From the NCBI RefSeq assembly GCF_001723175.1, contig NC_064650.1, positions 4,960,001 to 5,024,000 on the forward strand: DNA of 64,000 bases, read 5' to 3'. The notes under the pieces are model-generated. The model saw only the letters and a list, made by a program, of their open reading frames with translations, searched no databases and had not been told where the DNA came from. This stretch comes from Penicillium oxalicum. Lineage: Eukaryota > Ascomycota > Eurotiomycetes > Eurotiales > Aspergillaceae. This document shows, piece after piece, positions 22,024-34,704 of the stretch (position 1 is the first letter of the stretch; the number at the start of each line of letters is the position of its first letter). The translations under genes were made by a program, and so were the position numbers.

Positions 22024-25000
22024 AAATAGTATGATCTATCATGAAACAAAAGCACCAAATCTCGCCGCTGACGGTTGACTGGCTCCTCTGTGGTGCAGGA
22101 ATTGAGTGGTGTCCTACCGCAGCCACATATTGTCAAATGGGTACTTCTGATCCAGTCGTACAGTACTAGATCTGCGCCTCTGGCTACTACTGTACAGACG
22201 TCCACGTCAGTAGTCAAGCCTCGAAAAGGTGAGTCCTTGAGTCCTGAATAGTGGGGAGTCGAGGAGATACATAAATCTCCGTTCTGGTCTGCCGTGCAAT
22301 GTCTCGTGGGCTTTGCCAAAGCTTACACGGGATGCGCCTGAAACGGTAGTCTTGCGTGGGCAGAATCGCTGCTCACGGCGTCGCGTCGTGGACGCGATGA
22401 AGGATGGAATATCGCCCCTCTCCATGTTGCAGGGATGACCATCTCCTGACTCGTGAAGCAGAGACCGAGGCAGGAACCGTGATTGATTGGTCCTTCTCGA
22501 AAATTGGACTTGCTGTACAGTGGACAGGTAAATCATGAATCCACCATAAACAAGTATCCAGGGACAATAAAAAAGGATGGAGAGTGGGGGGGGAGGCATG
22601 GTGTATGTAGTGCAGCTGGCACGAGGGTGGCCACTGGGCCCCACTCGTCAACGAGACTAGTGAAGTTCTGACCACGTCCGGACTATTTTTCACCGCCAAC
22701 CATTGAACCATCAAGCAAGGAAACATACCAAAATCCATCCCCATCTTGCAAAAAGAATCGTCCCAGCTATCCTGGACCGACCAGCTCCAAGAGGCAGGCA
22801 GGATCGAACACTGGGAATGGGAAATCTCAGGGCGGGTATTTGCTGGTCAGAAACGAGAGTCGACGGGTCCGCACCTCACATGGCGATGGATTCTTGACGC
22901 CCACACTGACCACCTGGGGCCGAGTGGATCACTCAGCTACAGCATGAGGACACATTGGCTTTGAAGTATACCGAGATTCAGTTGTCCACTATTCCCCAAC
23001 CGTGTTGATTGAAAACTCAGACCCCGGCTCCAGTGATCGGACACCGCTCTTGTCTTTGGACTGCGCACCATCCACTCTCCAGAGACAGGGAAGGAGAAGT
23101 GTCCGAAACTAGAAAGAGAGCGGGAAAAACAGAACACTTTACAGAATTATGGATCTTTGGGGCCATTTTCCATCGAAACGAGAGCGTCTGACTTGATCGG
23201 AGTGGTAGTTGCATGAGCCATGAAGTGACCGTCGTCGAATAGCAGCTCAACCCCTTTTTTCAGTTTCATCTGCTCAGGGACCGCGCCAAAGTTTAGAACA
23301 CCACCACCCGTGGTTCCATTGGAGAGTGGAGCCTGGCCCGAGGGTGCCTATCGCAATGAAGAAACCAGGGGGGGGGAGCGACCGTCTTGGAAAGGCAACA
23401 GCAGGAACCGATCGACTGAGACGGAAAAGGTTGACAATCGAGCGAAGCGGGCCCCACTCTCGCAGATGACTGCTGGAAACGTTGGAGAGGCTGGATCGAC
23501 GCAGCCTCGATAGACCCAATAAGAAAGCTATTTTGGGGCGGACAGAAGGTCAGATCTGGGGGTCGACGACAGGACGCTGTTCGTTTGAGAGGCAGCCACC
23601 TTTTGATGAGAGTCGCCTGCTTTGATTGGAATTGGGAAATGGGAGCTTTGGGGAGGGACTGGGGCTGACTGTAGAGTCCCGTCTCGAAATGCTCGCTCAA
23701 CACTGGGAATTGTTGCTACATACTGGATCGTGAAATACCAACGTACGGATGTGGTGGAAAATCATCCACGCGGTGACCAAGTTCCATTTCTCGTCTTGGT
23801 TTTATGGATTTCTTTTTTTTTTCCAGATGACAGGATCCATATTTTGATGATCGGCTTTTCCACAGCGCGCGTCGTCAGCTTTAAGATGCCTACCCCTGGC
23901 CTGGTGGCGCCCTCTTTGCACTTCTCGGCTGGGAGATGGCCCCCTTCTTTTTAGGAGCCCAGCGTCATCCTGCGAACGCTTCGGTTGGCATGCTTCCACA
24001 ATACTTCGATTGCTTCCATTCAGGGCCGCTTGGCATTGGCAGCGAGAGGCGCCGGACCCTCTGCACCGTCTCGTGTCGGAGCGGACCTTTGGGGCCCATT
24101 CTGCATGTCTATCCTCGTGTAATCCCCCAGCTCATCCCCAGCCCATCCCCCCCTCCAATGCCCTCCCCATCCTTCAAACAAAATCCCCTCACGAGTGAAA
24201 TCGATCACCCTGCCGGACTGGCTGTAGGTCAAGTCCTATTTTTTGAACCATCACATGCCATCCGATCGTGGTCTCACCAGTATTTTTTTTTCCTTGAATC
24301 GGCTTGCTTCAGTCCCCCGGGTGGAGTCCTGGTTCGATGAATTAGGTTGATCTCAAAAATTGGTTCTCAGCCCCCTCAAGAGAAACAACAGATTGGGTGA
24401 TTGTCATCCATCCCATAGGCGGAGCCCGTCGGCCTGGTCCACTCCCCCGTCTACGGCTACACGCACGCTCCCCCCTCCGTTCCAACTCTCGCACGCGGCA
24501 CCTTTTACTTTGGCATTGCCACGAGGTCTGTAAGCCGACTGGGTCTTACAAAAGATTGCTTGTGTCTGCACCTCGGGCAGGCCGGACGTGTAAGGCTGAC
24601 GGCGCGGCCTGGCCTCGACTGACTCGCCCAGCTGAGCGGAGTGGGCATCTCTCCAGCCCCTCCTCCTCAGTCTCTTGTTGCTTGCCTCGGTATGAGAGAA
24701 GAGAAGGTCCAAGGAGCACTTTCAGAACGGCATACTGTATATCTAGACGAGAATCATATTGAAAACAACCCCCCAAAAAATAAGATTCTAGTCGAACCAG
24801 TCGGCACATCACGTCACCATGTACATTCACAATCTACAGTTCAGTACTATCACCCAGTTCGACCCTCATACACCGATGCTGTCCCTGTAACTCCCGCATC
24901 CACAGGTAATCAACACGCTTCAATATCCCGATCGCGACCTTTGCCCCGGCACGCATCACCGCCAAAGACTTACTCCATCTCTTGTTTTCCCTCCCATTCT

Positions 25001-25907
25001 GGACCCTCTACTCGGCCCTTTCTACCCTCTTCCGCATTTCCCAGTGGACACCTCCCTCTCCATCACCGTAGCAGACTAGTAATAAAATACAGTACTACTG
25101 TACATTTGTACACCCCCCCCCATATTGATGCGGTTCCCGTCACGAGTAACGAGCCAGTGGATCTCACCCTTTGTGTTTTTCTTTTCTTTTCTTTTTCTCT
25201 TTGGCACGGTCGCCTCCATCGGCGACTCCGCGATAACCGCCTCCCACCGAGCAAGTACAAGTCCCGCCTGGCACAAAGTTCCTTTGAAGTCTCTTTTTGG
25301 TAGGAAATCGAATGATTGGAGATGCAACTGTCGCGCTCACAGACTAGTTCCCCGCCTATCTTAGATCCCTCGTACTCTCGTCGGCAACGAACAGAGTGCG
25401 GTACGGTGAGCCGGAAGAAGAGAAGTATACCATATTGTAAAATCGAGACTGGACTCTCAATGCATTGCTCCTCCCCCCCCAAAAAATTCGAAATAGATAA
25501 TAAAACCTGCTGGGATGGAACTATAGTTTTGCCTTTGACTGCTGGCGACTCTCGTGGCGGAACGGTGGAGATCACTGGATGGATTATACTGTACCTTTTT
25601 CAACCAGACCACACCACGTGGTAGCTACAGGTGGGTAGAGAGGTCCGATTCTCCATAAGAGTGGCAGTCTTCACTCGGCATGTGGCTGTGTGATGATGTG
25701 GCGGTGCGCATGTTGGCGGATCCGACCCGCCAGTCCTCCAGTCGCCTCTTCGATTTTGAAAGGTTTGTGCCTGCCGACCGGGTCCACGGGTGTGGGGGGC
25801 TCGGTGATCATGAGTATGCACCACAATGAAGATCCGGATGGAGATTTGATTATGATTATTCTTCCGGGGCAGAACAGTAACCCGGTCCCATCAGTATGAG
25901 TAGTCGA

Positions 25908-25926
25908 CAGTGTCGACTCGACACTG
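25908..25926. repeat. 19-bp perfect palindrome
   Basis: Nine-base arms CAGTGTCGA and TCGACACTG around a single C. Each arm carries TCGA. It could be a dimeric protein-binding site or a short hairpin; no function is visible. Confidence 0.85.
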
Positions 25927-28605
25927 ATAATCTATCGCTCATCTCGGTTGAGACAAGACCACCTACTATACCCGAGAATATGAATACATATCGACCACCT
26001 ACCCGAGGTGATGGACGCTAGGGACTACCTAGTGAAGTCCGAAGATTAAAGTCGTTTATATGCCATGACTATCTAGGTGGTTTCCCAATGCATATACTGG
26101 TGCTTCATTTTGTTTGATAGTACCATACCAGACCTCCATGATTCACTTTAAACCGACTCACTATTCGATTTCCACCCGTGGTCCAATTCCCATGTCACGA
26201 CTCATGTTCCGTGACGATTGAAAACGAGCCCGAGGTTTCATGATTCGCGAGTCCAACCTTACCAAAGACGCTGCGGGACGTTCCGCTGCCACTGAAGACT
26301 GGAGGGAAAGGCTCTCTACCCAGACTCACATGCAGTCGATGTGGCAATTGATGAAAAAAAAAAACAAGTTCTCAGTAGGAGAATATCTCGATTGTATCCT
26401 TGGTCTCACCTGCACGTCAAGAAAGGCCAAGCTCCGTCTGTCTGGACCCTGACTAGTTTCTTTTCAAAGTCGATGTAAAATCAGGATCTGGTGAATCCGT
26501 GAATCCGCCAACCTCTACATCTTCCCAACCTCCTTCCCGTCTTCAATTACTTACCGTATGGGTATGAATCACACACAGTAGCAAATCGTAGAAGTCCGAA
26601 GAATTTCACTACTGGATTAGCAGTAATGTGACATGTCATTCTCACTCGAATCATCGCTGCCTTTTTCGATCGCCCTCGCACTCGTTCAAACTGCGTCCGT
26701 GGCCGCATCCACCCTTGTTTGTGATGTGTCTTGCTCAACGGCGTCCGCCACCCATCCGTACCTGCACCTACACCGGCACCTGCATCCGCACCAGATGGGT
26801 TGTACTGTACTCGTCGACTTGGGGGGATCCACTGGGATAGTCTCCGGAGGGGAGGGTATCGTCCAGAGAAAGTCGGTAGATTATCTGTGGGAAATCTGAA
26901 AGTGTTGATTGTGAGGAATAGCCCTATCAAGCATATTGAAGGAGAAGATACTCACCGGTCTGTACTAGATTGGGTGAACACTGTGCTTAAGTTTAGTGTC
27001 GAATCTAGAGATAATCAACCTCAATCCTTGAGTATTTCGATCAATATTATTATACATCACCATCACGACAGATTCCGCGTGAACCAATTCCAAAAAGAGG
27101 CGGTATGGTACTAGATAAGCCCTAGATTCTACTATTTCATGGATACATTGATCCTTTGCTCGAAACTCACAAAAAGACACATAACATGAACACACAAAAG
27201 ACGTCTCCATCTACTATGATCTGGTATTCATCTCAAGACCCAGTCCCATTCGATCTTCCAATCGCAATCGCAACCGATCTCAACATAGAAAACGATCGTC
27301 AATTATTGTCCGTTCCCTCCATGCACAAAGGGAGTCGACGAACAAAGATACGCTAGGGCCCACGGCTCTGCCTAAAATTTCCGGGCTCACGGATACCTGT
27401 CAGAAATGGAGAGGCTTCTCTTGGCCTGTCGATCATTCTTCCGAGACTCCACAGGCCCGATGCGCGCAGAGTATGTTCAGGGTGAAAACGGGGACGGGGG
27501 GTCCTCGGTAATTTGGCTTGCATGGAAACAGACCCCGACTCGTTTATTATTCTCGATCATTCGACTATTTTACTCGAGGTGGAATGGAGAAGTGAGAGGA
27601 GAAGACTTGTGATCTCGATGATGAATCTGTTCTTCTTGCCTGTGCGTCTTTTTCTTTCCTTTCTTTTTTTCCGTCCCCCCCTCTTTTTTTATATTCGTAG
27701 ATTCGTGATCTGCCACTGCCTTCCAACCTCCATGCAGGCTTGAGCTTTTCTCTCAATACAGATTCAACATTTTACCAAGCGCCAGCTCATCCTCTTTTAT
27801 TGGTGGATCGTTTATACGATTACTGCAAAATATCGTCCGGTTCCCAGGATCGCTTCGATCTTGCAGAAAACGCATGCGGTATTATCTATATCTATGCGAT
27901 GGTCCTGGAAAGTCGACTATACCTGCATATACTCGATATCTATAGATCTTCTTGCAATGCCCCCTCGAACTACAGGATCTTTGCCCTGCATCAGATCGTT
28001 CCGTAGGAGTCGAAAAGAGGGGACATAATCGGTGACGGTATACATTGACCGATCATTTGCTTTCTCGCTCTCTCTTTGTGTGTGTGCCGTGAGTGCGATC
28101 GTCGATCGAGCTGGATCGTTCGTCGATGAGAGGGATAGAAATATCTGGTAGATGGATTTCTTTTGGAATCAAGATGGGAGAGCTGATCATCTAGGTAAAT
28201 GGCTGTACTAGGGTCGTTCGTCGTCCGCGGTACCCGTCCAAGGGCCTCAGCTATTCCCAGCTACAACCTACTACATAGGTAACTGGACTGCGACAGAATT
28301 CACTTTACCCTAAAAACACTAAGTATTCAGCAGATTTTGGCGCCACCAAGGCCTTTCAAAACGTTTCTTGATCTATTCTAAGAAGGCATAAAAAAAGCAA
28401 AAAAAAAAAAAAAACAAACCAAGAGCAAAATCAACCAGCACAAATAATCATCAATTCATGCTGGACCAATCATAAACCGTTAGCAAGGTAAACACTGAAA
28501 TGAAAGCGAAAAGAGAAAGAAGCCCCTCCAACTAAATCTGAGCCCTCTCAGCATTTCAAGAAAGGTGTCAAATCAGGAGAGAGTATCATGAAATAAAAAA
28601 CAGGC

Positions 28606-31600
28606 TTAAATGTAAACCATCTTCTCTGCAAGTGTCGGAGCAAGTGTAGTGACATTGTCTCCAGGCGCAGGAGGTCGGGGGTTGTTTCGTAGGACAGCCA
28701 TCTCCCAGTAGTAAGCACGAACGTACTTGCGAGCACGATCGGCAAACCGATCAGACAGGAAGGCGGGCGTGCTGTAGCTGATGGAGCGAGTGCAGCGACC
28801 CATCATGTAGCAGATGTTGTGGGTCAATTCCTGGACAGCGTCTGTGGCACTGCTGCCGCCGAGGTGTTGCCTTCTAACCGTGGCGTTGGTGAAGATCTCG
28901 TCGTGGACGACCACATACCGAGCGGAACGAGCCGAGCCTTGCAGTGGAGCCTGAGCCTGGAGGAAGAACTCCCAGTAGATAGGGCGAGTGATGCCACGAT
29001 CGACCACGGTGCCATTGGGACAGTTCGACGTGCGATCCAGATCTCCCGCTTTGGTAGCGAAGAATCGAGTGTTGTGGCGCTTTCCTCCGACAATGATGGA
29101 GATCCTGGGGGTCGAGGAAGCACCGTAAATAGCCCGACAGGCCTCCCGAACCTGTTGTAGCTCACTCGTCACTACCATCTCGTATTGCCCTTCACTGACG
29201 CCGTCCCGATAAATCAGAATGTTCTCGGGAAGACTTCCATTGTCTGTTCTCCAGCGGCGGAGACGTCCAAGCAGCATCGACTTGAGGTGCTGAACTTCCT
29301 CCACGCGGGCCTCCTGAATCTTGACCTCGCCAGGCCATTGACCCAGCAATGGATTGGTGCTTGCGACAATGGAGGCAATGCTGGGGAAAGTTTCGGGGTC
29401 GGTGGCGGACGGGTGAGTGACATCGAGACCGACAATCATGGTCTTACCAGAGGCGATCAGGGAAGAGGCTGGCATTTCAAGAACTTGGTTGACACCTCCC
29501 AGGCGAAGATTGACCTTCATGGCATTGTTGGCGTAGTACTGGGCACTGCCTTCTGTCTTTTGGAACTTGGTGGTCATGCAGCAATGAGTGGAGATGCCCT
29601 CAACGGTCTCGCTGCGCCATTTGATGTAGTCAAAGACCCTCTCGACACCCGAAGGCATGAGAATGACAGCAAAGGTGATCCGTCGCTTCTTCAGCATGTC
29701 AAACATCTCATTGACTTGGTTGATTTGCGTCAAGGGCTCCTTTTTCAGGTTGATGAATAGAGGGGGCAAGATCACGCCCTTCATATCCATTCCGAGCTCA
29801 TTCATCTTGTCCTGAAAGGCCATGAAACAGTTCGCCAGGCTCTGGTCTTGACGCGACTCTTTATGGAACACCACGGCCGCGTACCCATTGACAGAAATGT
29901 ACCGAGAGAATTGCTTCCTGATCAAATTCCAAGAGCCGCCCTTGGGCGTGTCCCTGCCAGAACGATATTTCAAGACTGGCGCGGGCAAAACCCGAGCTGC
30001 CACGACCGCCATTTTGGAACCGACCTGGAATTCGAATGGCACAGTCCGTCTATCGGTGACTCCGGTGATTTCCAGTCCGTCCCCGATGATCGAGTCATAA
30101 TTCTCGGGGGGTTTCCGACAGCTGAACTTGATGATGTTCTGCCGTTGCGCGCTGCTCAACTCTCCCCGGAAAACTCGACCAGGGGGGACAGTGAGGACAT
30201 CCATTGGCAGATAAACAGGCTTTTGCTTGTTGCCGACGTTCACCACGGGCTTGTCGCCATGCTTGAGTTCCATACGGTATTCTGTAAAAGGTTGATTAGT
30301 ATGCATTCAACGCCGCTGGGCACAAGAAGCTCTAAACCTGGAAACGTACCTAGTCTGAAATATTCCTCAACCGACATGTATCTTTTGTGAGTGTTATGGT
30401 AAAATTGCACATTATTAGGGCACGACCCAAGCTGCTTGATTCTCGGTGGATGAGCTTCCTTGGCTCCGTCACCGGGTTCTGCAAGGCCCCAGATCGTTTT
30501 TCGCCGAGGGACCGCCCCATTTGGCGTCTTGTCAGTGAGATGGCTGCACTCGACTTGCAGCATTTTCAGATACCGGTGGAAAAGGTGACGGTCTTGCCCG
30601 TGATGACTGGAAAAGGCCAAGCACAATTCCCACAGTGGACCGGGACGATAGAAGGCACTGTGATTGACGCTCAAATTGAGGTAGATACGGCCGGCACCGA
30701 GTCGCACACTCGCATAGTACCCACGAAGACAAATCAAGCCCGCCGTCAGATCAACCGATTCTTGACGATCATCGACCCAGTAGAAGCGGTTGTTGTTCCC
30801 CTTTCCCAGGGTGACGATGCCCGAGTCCGTGGCTGGGTTGGTAGCCATCATGATGTTGAGAAGTCGAACAACGATGGCCTCATTTTCGACAAAGGAGCGC
30901 CCCGCTGGTTCGCGAAGATCCTCTACGAAACTGTCCATGTTGATTATGCCGTTACTCTGCAGAGTCACGCTGAATTCTGCCTCGCTGTTCCCGTCCTGGA
31001 TGTGGATGTTCAACGGACCTGCAGGTGCAATATCCCTGATGGTCACCAACTCATTCGCATAGTCGGTAGCAGGGGCCGCCTGAGCAATCCTTCCAACGGC
31101 CAAAATTCTAGCCCAGATTGCAGGAAGTTGTCGCTTGTGTCTGGGCGCCGGCTCGATCTTGGCAATCCAAGAATAGATTTTCATCTCAGGTTTGATAGAC
31201 ATGGCGAAATAGTTGGCACGCAGTAGAATCTCTCGACCTATGCTGCCGTAGCCAGGCCGCAAAGCCAACCTGCCCCGTTCCTTTGGGGCTTCTCCCATGC
31301 ATTCATCCTCATAGGCCCAAGACTTGACATCCAGCGTGGCTTCACCTTGGAGCATTTTCCTGTTTCAGTTTATTAGACTTCTGCACGTCATCAAGGAACC
31401 CATGAGAATGTGTATCACTTACCACGAACTAGAACTGCCGCCGCCGCCTTTACCACCACCGCCACCACCACCGCCACCACCACTACCACCACCACGACCA
31501 CCACCACCAGAACGTCCACCACGGTTGCCATGGTCATCACGGCGTGGTGTACCTCCTGACTGACCGAACTGACCACTTTGACCAGACTGACCAGACTGAC

Positions 31601-31745
31601 CACCTCCACCTGCACTACCAGCAGCAGGACGGCCACCACCACCACCACCTCCTCCACGACCACCACCTCGACCACCACCGGATCCACGGCCACCTCCACC
31701 TCCCCGTCCACCGCGGCCAGAACCACCCCGATTGGCGCCTGACAT
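28606..31745 (-). CDS. Argonaute, QDE-2-like, with RGG-rich N-terminus
   Basis: Small-RNA-guided effector of RNA silencing (quelling-type pathways). Exons 31745-31423, 31359-30350 and 30281-28606 give 1002 aa, all junctions in frame. Residues 1-108 are Arg/Gly/Ser low-complexity. Then come the Argonaute N domain, the L1 linker (CLRGYYASVRLGAGRIYLNL) and a PAZ region (about 330-500). The PIWI domain spans about 640-985. The slicer residues are present: Asp731 (VGLDVTHPS), a glutamate-finger candidate near Glu768, Asp804 (IYRDGVSEGQ), and Asp955 (TPAFLSDRFADRAR) where animal AGO2 has His. DEDD tetrads are known in active Argonautes such as that of Kluyveromyces polysporus. KRHNTRFF is also typical. 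I would expect slicing activity. I cannot tell QDE-2 from a meiotic-silencing paralogue by eye. Confidence 0.95.
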
Positions 31746-33150
31746 CTTGAACTAGATGCTTCGATTCAGGCAAGTGGGATTGATTGCAACGGACAAAGCG
31801 AGAAGACGAATCGACAAATCCGTCGAGTTGAGTTGAGAGAAGGCTTGAGAAGACAGAGGTGAAGCTGATTGAAAACCTTCAACTGACGTAACCGAATCCA
31901 AAGTCGTCACTGGGGCCGCTGAAGCCACAGAAGCAAATGATGCAAAGAGCCTCGTTGAATCTTGCGCGTGAGGCTCAGAGTCGAAACCGAAGTGAGACGT
32001 CGCAGCCTTGTAAAGGCAATTGAGACTGGAGTGCGAAGAAGCTCGAGGAGGGCGTTGAAGAAGGAAAGCTGAAAGCGACCTGGAACTTGGTATTTATTTG
32101 TCTGCAGCAGCTGTTAGCGTTTGTGTTCAGGTTCTAGAAGCGCGTAGATAGTCAACAAACAACGAAGGGCCAGAGACTTGTAGAAAGGGATAAATTGTTT
32201 GCCCCGGAAAGGTGATTGTTTGCTAACGCGGTGGAAACATAGAGAACCAGGTGATCGATCAGGTATGTTTGCCTTAGCTTCACGTGTATAGCAGGCGAAG
32301 CGAAGAGAGGAACTTCCAAGCTAGCAAGTTAGGCAGGGAAGGCCCTGGGGAGCTCTTGCATGTGATTGAAGAGAGTAAGATGAGAGACAAGGCGTGAGAT
32401 GTAAAGGCGAAAGTGCACGGTGATTTGATCGAATGGAAGTGTGTGGTATTGAATCGATAGTTTACGTACCTTGATAAGGCCCAAGACAGCCACACCAGAA
32501 GATCTGTAAAATTGAAATCTTTTTATATCAAGGCCGAGTTTGATCTTGATATCTGAATGATGAAGGGAGGAAGAAGGAAGGAGGTGAAAAAATAGCCTTT
32601 ATAGTCTAGCTGAGCTAGAAATTTTTGGAATAGACGTGCTTCCGTATAGATATTCTGGGATATCTGGATATTGCTAGAATGCTGGCAGCGGCAGATCGCT
32701 GAAAAACCTAATGCCCTCGTTGTTGCGAGCACTTTTGCACGGTAACAATGAGCCGGGTTCGGATTCGTCTTACTTGGCAGACCGCAACTGAGAGTAAGGC
32801 GGGACTGTGATACATACCTAGAGAAATCAAACGATTTTCAAATTTGCGATGCCTACATGAGAGTGCGGACCTTGATATGCGACATGTATAGTATCATTTG
32901 TGTCTAGACATTATGTAATAAGAATCTATCGAACCTTTTGGAGGGAGTATCAAACAAGGCTCCAGACAGAGCATAGCAGAAAAAAAAGAAAGAAGAAAAG
33001 CAGTCAAACCAAACACCAGAATCCGGCCCATAAGACCCCCAAGTCCCCCAATGATATCAAGACGCCAAATGAATGATAAGCTGGCTGAAGCGGACACGAA
33101 GTAATACAAATCAAGAACACAAAACAAATATTATGAAGTGACTGGCGGTG
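31746..33150. other. Intergenic: Argonaute upstream, wetA downstream
   Basis: 1.4 kb that must contain the Argonaute promoter and 5' leader and the wetA 3' flank. The small frames (60-77 codons) have no recognisable content. No further feature seen. Confidence 0.5.
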
Positions 33151-34704
33151 TCAATAAAAGACGGCTTCCAAAGCCTCAACATTTCCGCCAGCATTGCGAA
33201 CGGCACGTAGAGCAGCCTCACTCATCTTGCGACGACGTTCTCGGGCCTCTTGCTCTCGTCGAGCCTTGGTCTTGGAGCTCCCTGAGGGTGCAACGCCAGT
33301 AAGAATCTTCTTGCTATCATGGGCTGTGAAGTTGACAAAGGACACGTTGACCGACTTATTTGCCCCACGAGGACTAGTAGAGCTCTTGACGGGCTTGGGC
33401 GTGGTTGTGCTCTGACCTGAAAGCTTTCTGCTGTGCTTGCGGCTGTGGGCGCCTTTGGCGCTGCTGCTGGAATCCTTGGGAGATCCACTGGTAGGAGACT
33501 GGGATGGAGAGCGGGAGATGTTGTGAGCCGGAGTGGCAGAATAGGGGGCCATGTATTTCTGGCCGCTCATTGGGAGCAACGAAGGCTCGGTCGACATATC
33601 AAAGGAGGGATCCATTTGGATCATCAGCCCCCCTTGCATCATGTCTGGCTGGTTGTGAGTGGTGGGCAAAGGGCGCTGGGGCGCCGGTGATGAGACCACA
33701 GGGTGGTAGTTGGTCGTTTGTTGAGAGACTCGGGCCGGCATGGGAGACCACCATTGGGCTTCTTGGCTCTGCAAATCGGGCGTAAACGACAGAGACGCAG
33801 TGAGAGAGTCGGAGTAGCATGAAGAAAGCGAGTGAGGATCAGAGGAGTGGGAGGTGGAGAAGATGTCGTCTACAGACGAAGGACTGGAGTTGGTCAAGGC
33901 CGACGAGCCCGAGTGGTTCATATACTGTTGCGAGTGACGAGCGAGGGCCTCGGCAGAAGGAGATGGCATAGGAATTGTGGGTGATGGCTGAAAGAGGTGG
34001 GCATCATACTGCGCGGCCATCTCTGCGGAGGTTCGTGGATGCTGTACCGACGCGTTGTCCCCGAGATGTCCCTGCTGCAAGAGCACATCGGAAGGAGGGG
34101 GAGACAGAGGCAGACGGTCATCCGAGCCGGTGAGAGTGAAGTTCTGAATCCGTTGGGCCCAAGCCTCAGGGTAAGACATTCTTCCCTTGGAGATGGTTGA
34201 TTGCATCAAGCTGGGAGAGAAACTTTGCTTGCGCAGCAAGGCTCGACGCTCATTCGGGTTCCGATGGCGAATGGACTTGGGTGTAAGGAGCGCGCTCTTT
34301 GTCGCTTTGCGCTGAGGAGTCACTGGAGGGGTCGATGGAGAGACAGCAATGGTGGCACGGTGAGCTAGTGTCGGCCGGGCTGGGGTCTCGTAAGTTGTCG
34401 TTGAAGCTTGTTCAGAAATGGCAGAGGGTTGAATGGTGTCTGAAAAAGCAAATTGATCCGCAATACAGCTGTCGTCCTGCAGGGACCAGTCTTGAGGCCA
34501 AGGTTGCGGTGATGGAGGATGGCGCTTCGAAGTGGAGACAGTGGGGGAGAGATCGCCACAGTCGCTCGACAGAGCATCGAGCGGGAAAAATTGGTCCCAA
34601 CTGCTGGTAAGCACGGGATCTTTACAATCGGGTGCAGAGGTGTCCAGATTGACGTATTGGTGGAAAATGTCATTGAACGAGTGGTCGAACGGTTGGGCGA
34701 ACAT
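33151..34704 (-). CDS. wetA: Conidiation regulator WetA
   Basis: Late-acting developmental regulator of the brlA-abaA-wetA cascade; needed for conidial wall maturation and spore-specific transcription. Single exon, 517 aa. The start MFAQPFDHSFNDIFHQYVNL at 34704 and the next segment FPLDALSSDCGDLSP are hallmark WetA N-terminal sequences. In-frame codons upstream of 34704 are not WetA-like. The C-terminus carries the conserved ESD1/WetA domain: VNFTAHDSKKILTGVAPSGS followed by the basic KTKARREQEARERRRKMSEAALRAVRNAGG, a probable DNA-binding surface. Between them the protein is Ser/Pro/Gln-rich, with MSYPEAWAQRIQNFTL in the middle. Six AbaA-type CATTCY sites lie upstream (35175-36028), in keeping with activation by AbaA. 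The gene looks intact. Confidence 0.96.
   Translation of the reverse strand: MFAQPFDHSFNDIFHQYVNLDTSAPDCKDPVLTSSWDQFFPLDALSSDCGDLSPTVSTSKRHPPSPQPWPQDWSLQDDSCIADQFAFSDTIQPSAISEQASTTTYETPARPTLAHRATIAVSPSTPPVTPQRKATKSALLTPKSIRHRNPNERRALLRKQSFSPSLMQSTISKGRMSYPEAWAQRIQNFTLTGSDDRLPLSPPPSDVLLQQGHLGDNASVQHPRTSAEMAAQYDAHLFQPSPTIPMPSPSAEALARHSQQYMNHSGSSALTNSSPSSVDDIFSTSHSSDPHSLSSCYSDSLTASLSFTPDLQSQEAQWWSPMPARVSQQTTNYHPVVSSPAPQRPLPTTHNQPDMMQGGLMIQMDPSFDMSTEPSLLPMSGQKYMAPYSATPAHNISRSPSQSPTSGSPKDSSSSAKGAHSRKHSRKLSGQSTTTPKPVKSSTSPRGANKSVNVSFVNFTAHDSKKILTGVAPSGSSKTKARREQEARERRRKMSEAALRAVRNAGGNVEALEAVFY

Larger units (their letters stand above)
20395..28605. other. 8.2-kb gene-free region
   Basis: The largest gap in the window. 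It lies upstream of the histone-fold-like gene (minus strand) and downstream of Argonaute (minus strand). The longest frames (24641-25303 plus, 220 codons; 21711-22319 minus, 202 codons) run through homopolymer tracts, lack family features and have no spliced continuation, so I do not call them. It contains a poly-C tract (22006-22023), a 19-bp palindrome (25908-25926) and at least ten copies of the word TACAGT/ACTGTA between 21679 and 26809. It could hold a long non-coding transcript or extended upstream control region; the sequence does not show which. Confidence 0.6.

Noticed and set aside
21711..22319. 202-codon minus-strand frame
   Set aside because: It runs through the 18-nt C tract as a poly-Gly stretch and shows no protein-like conservation pattern.
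24641..25303. 220-codon plus-strand frame in the gene-free region
   Set aside because: No domain, no good start context, low-complexity content and passage through C-rich tracts; no splice-compatible neighbours.
31415..31726. Val-rich frame overlapping the Argonaute N-terminus
   Set aside because: Shadow of the Gly/Arg-rich exon in another frame.
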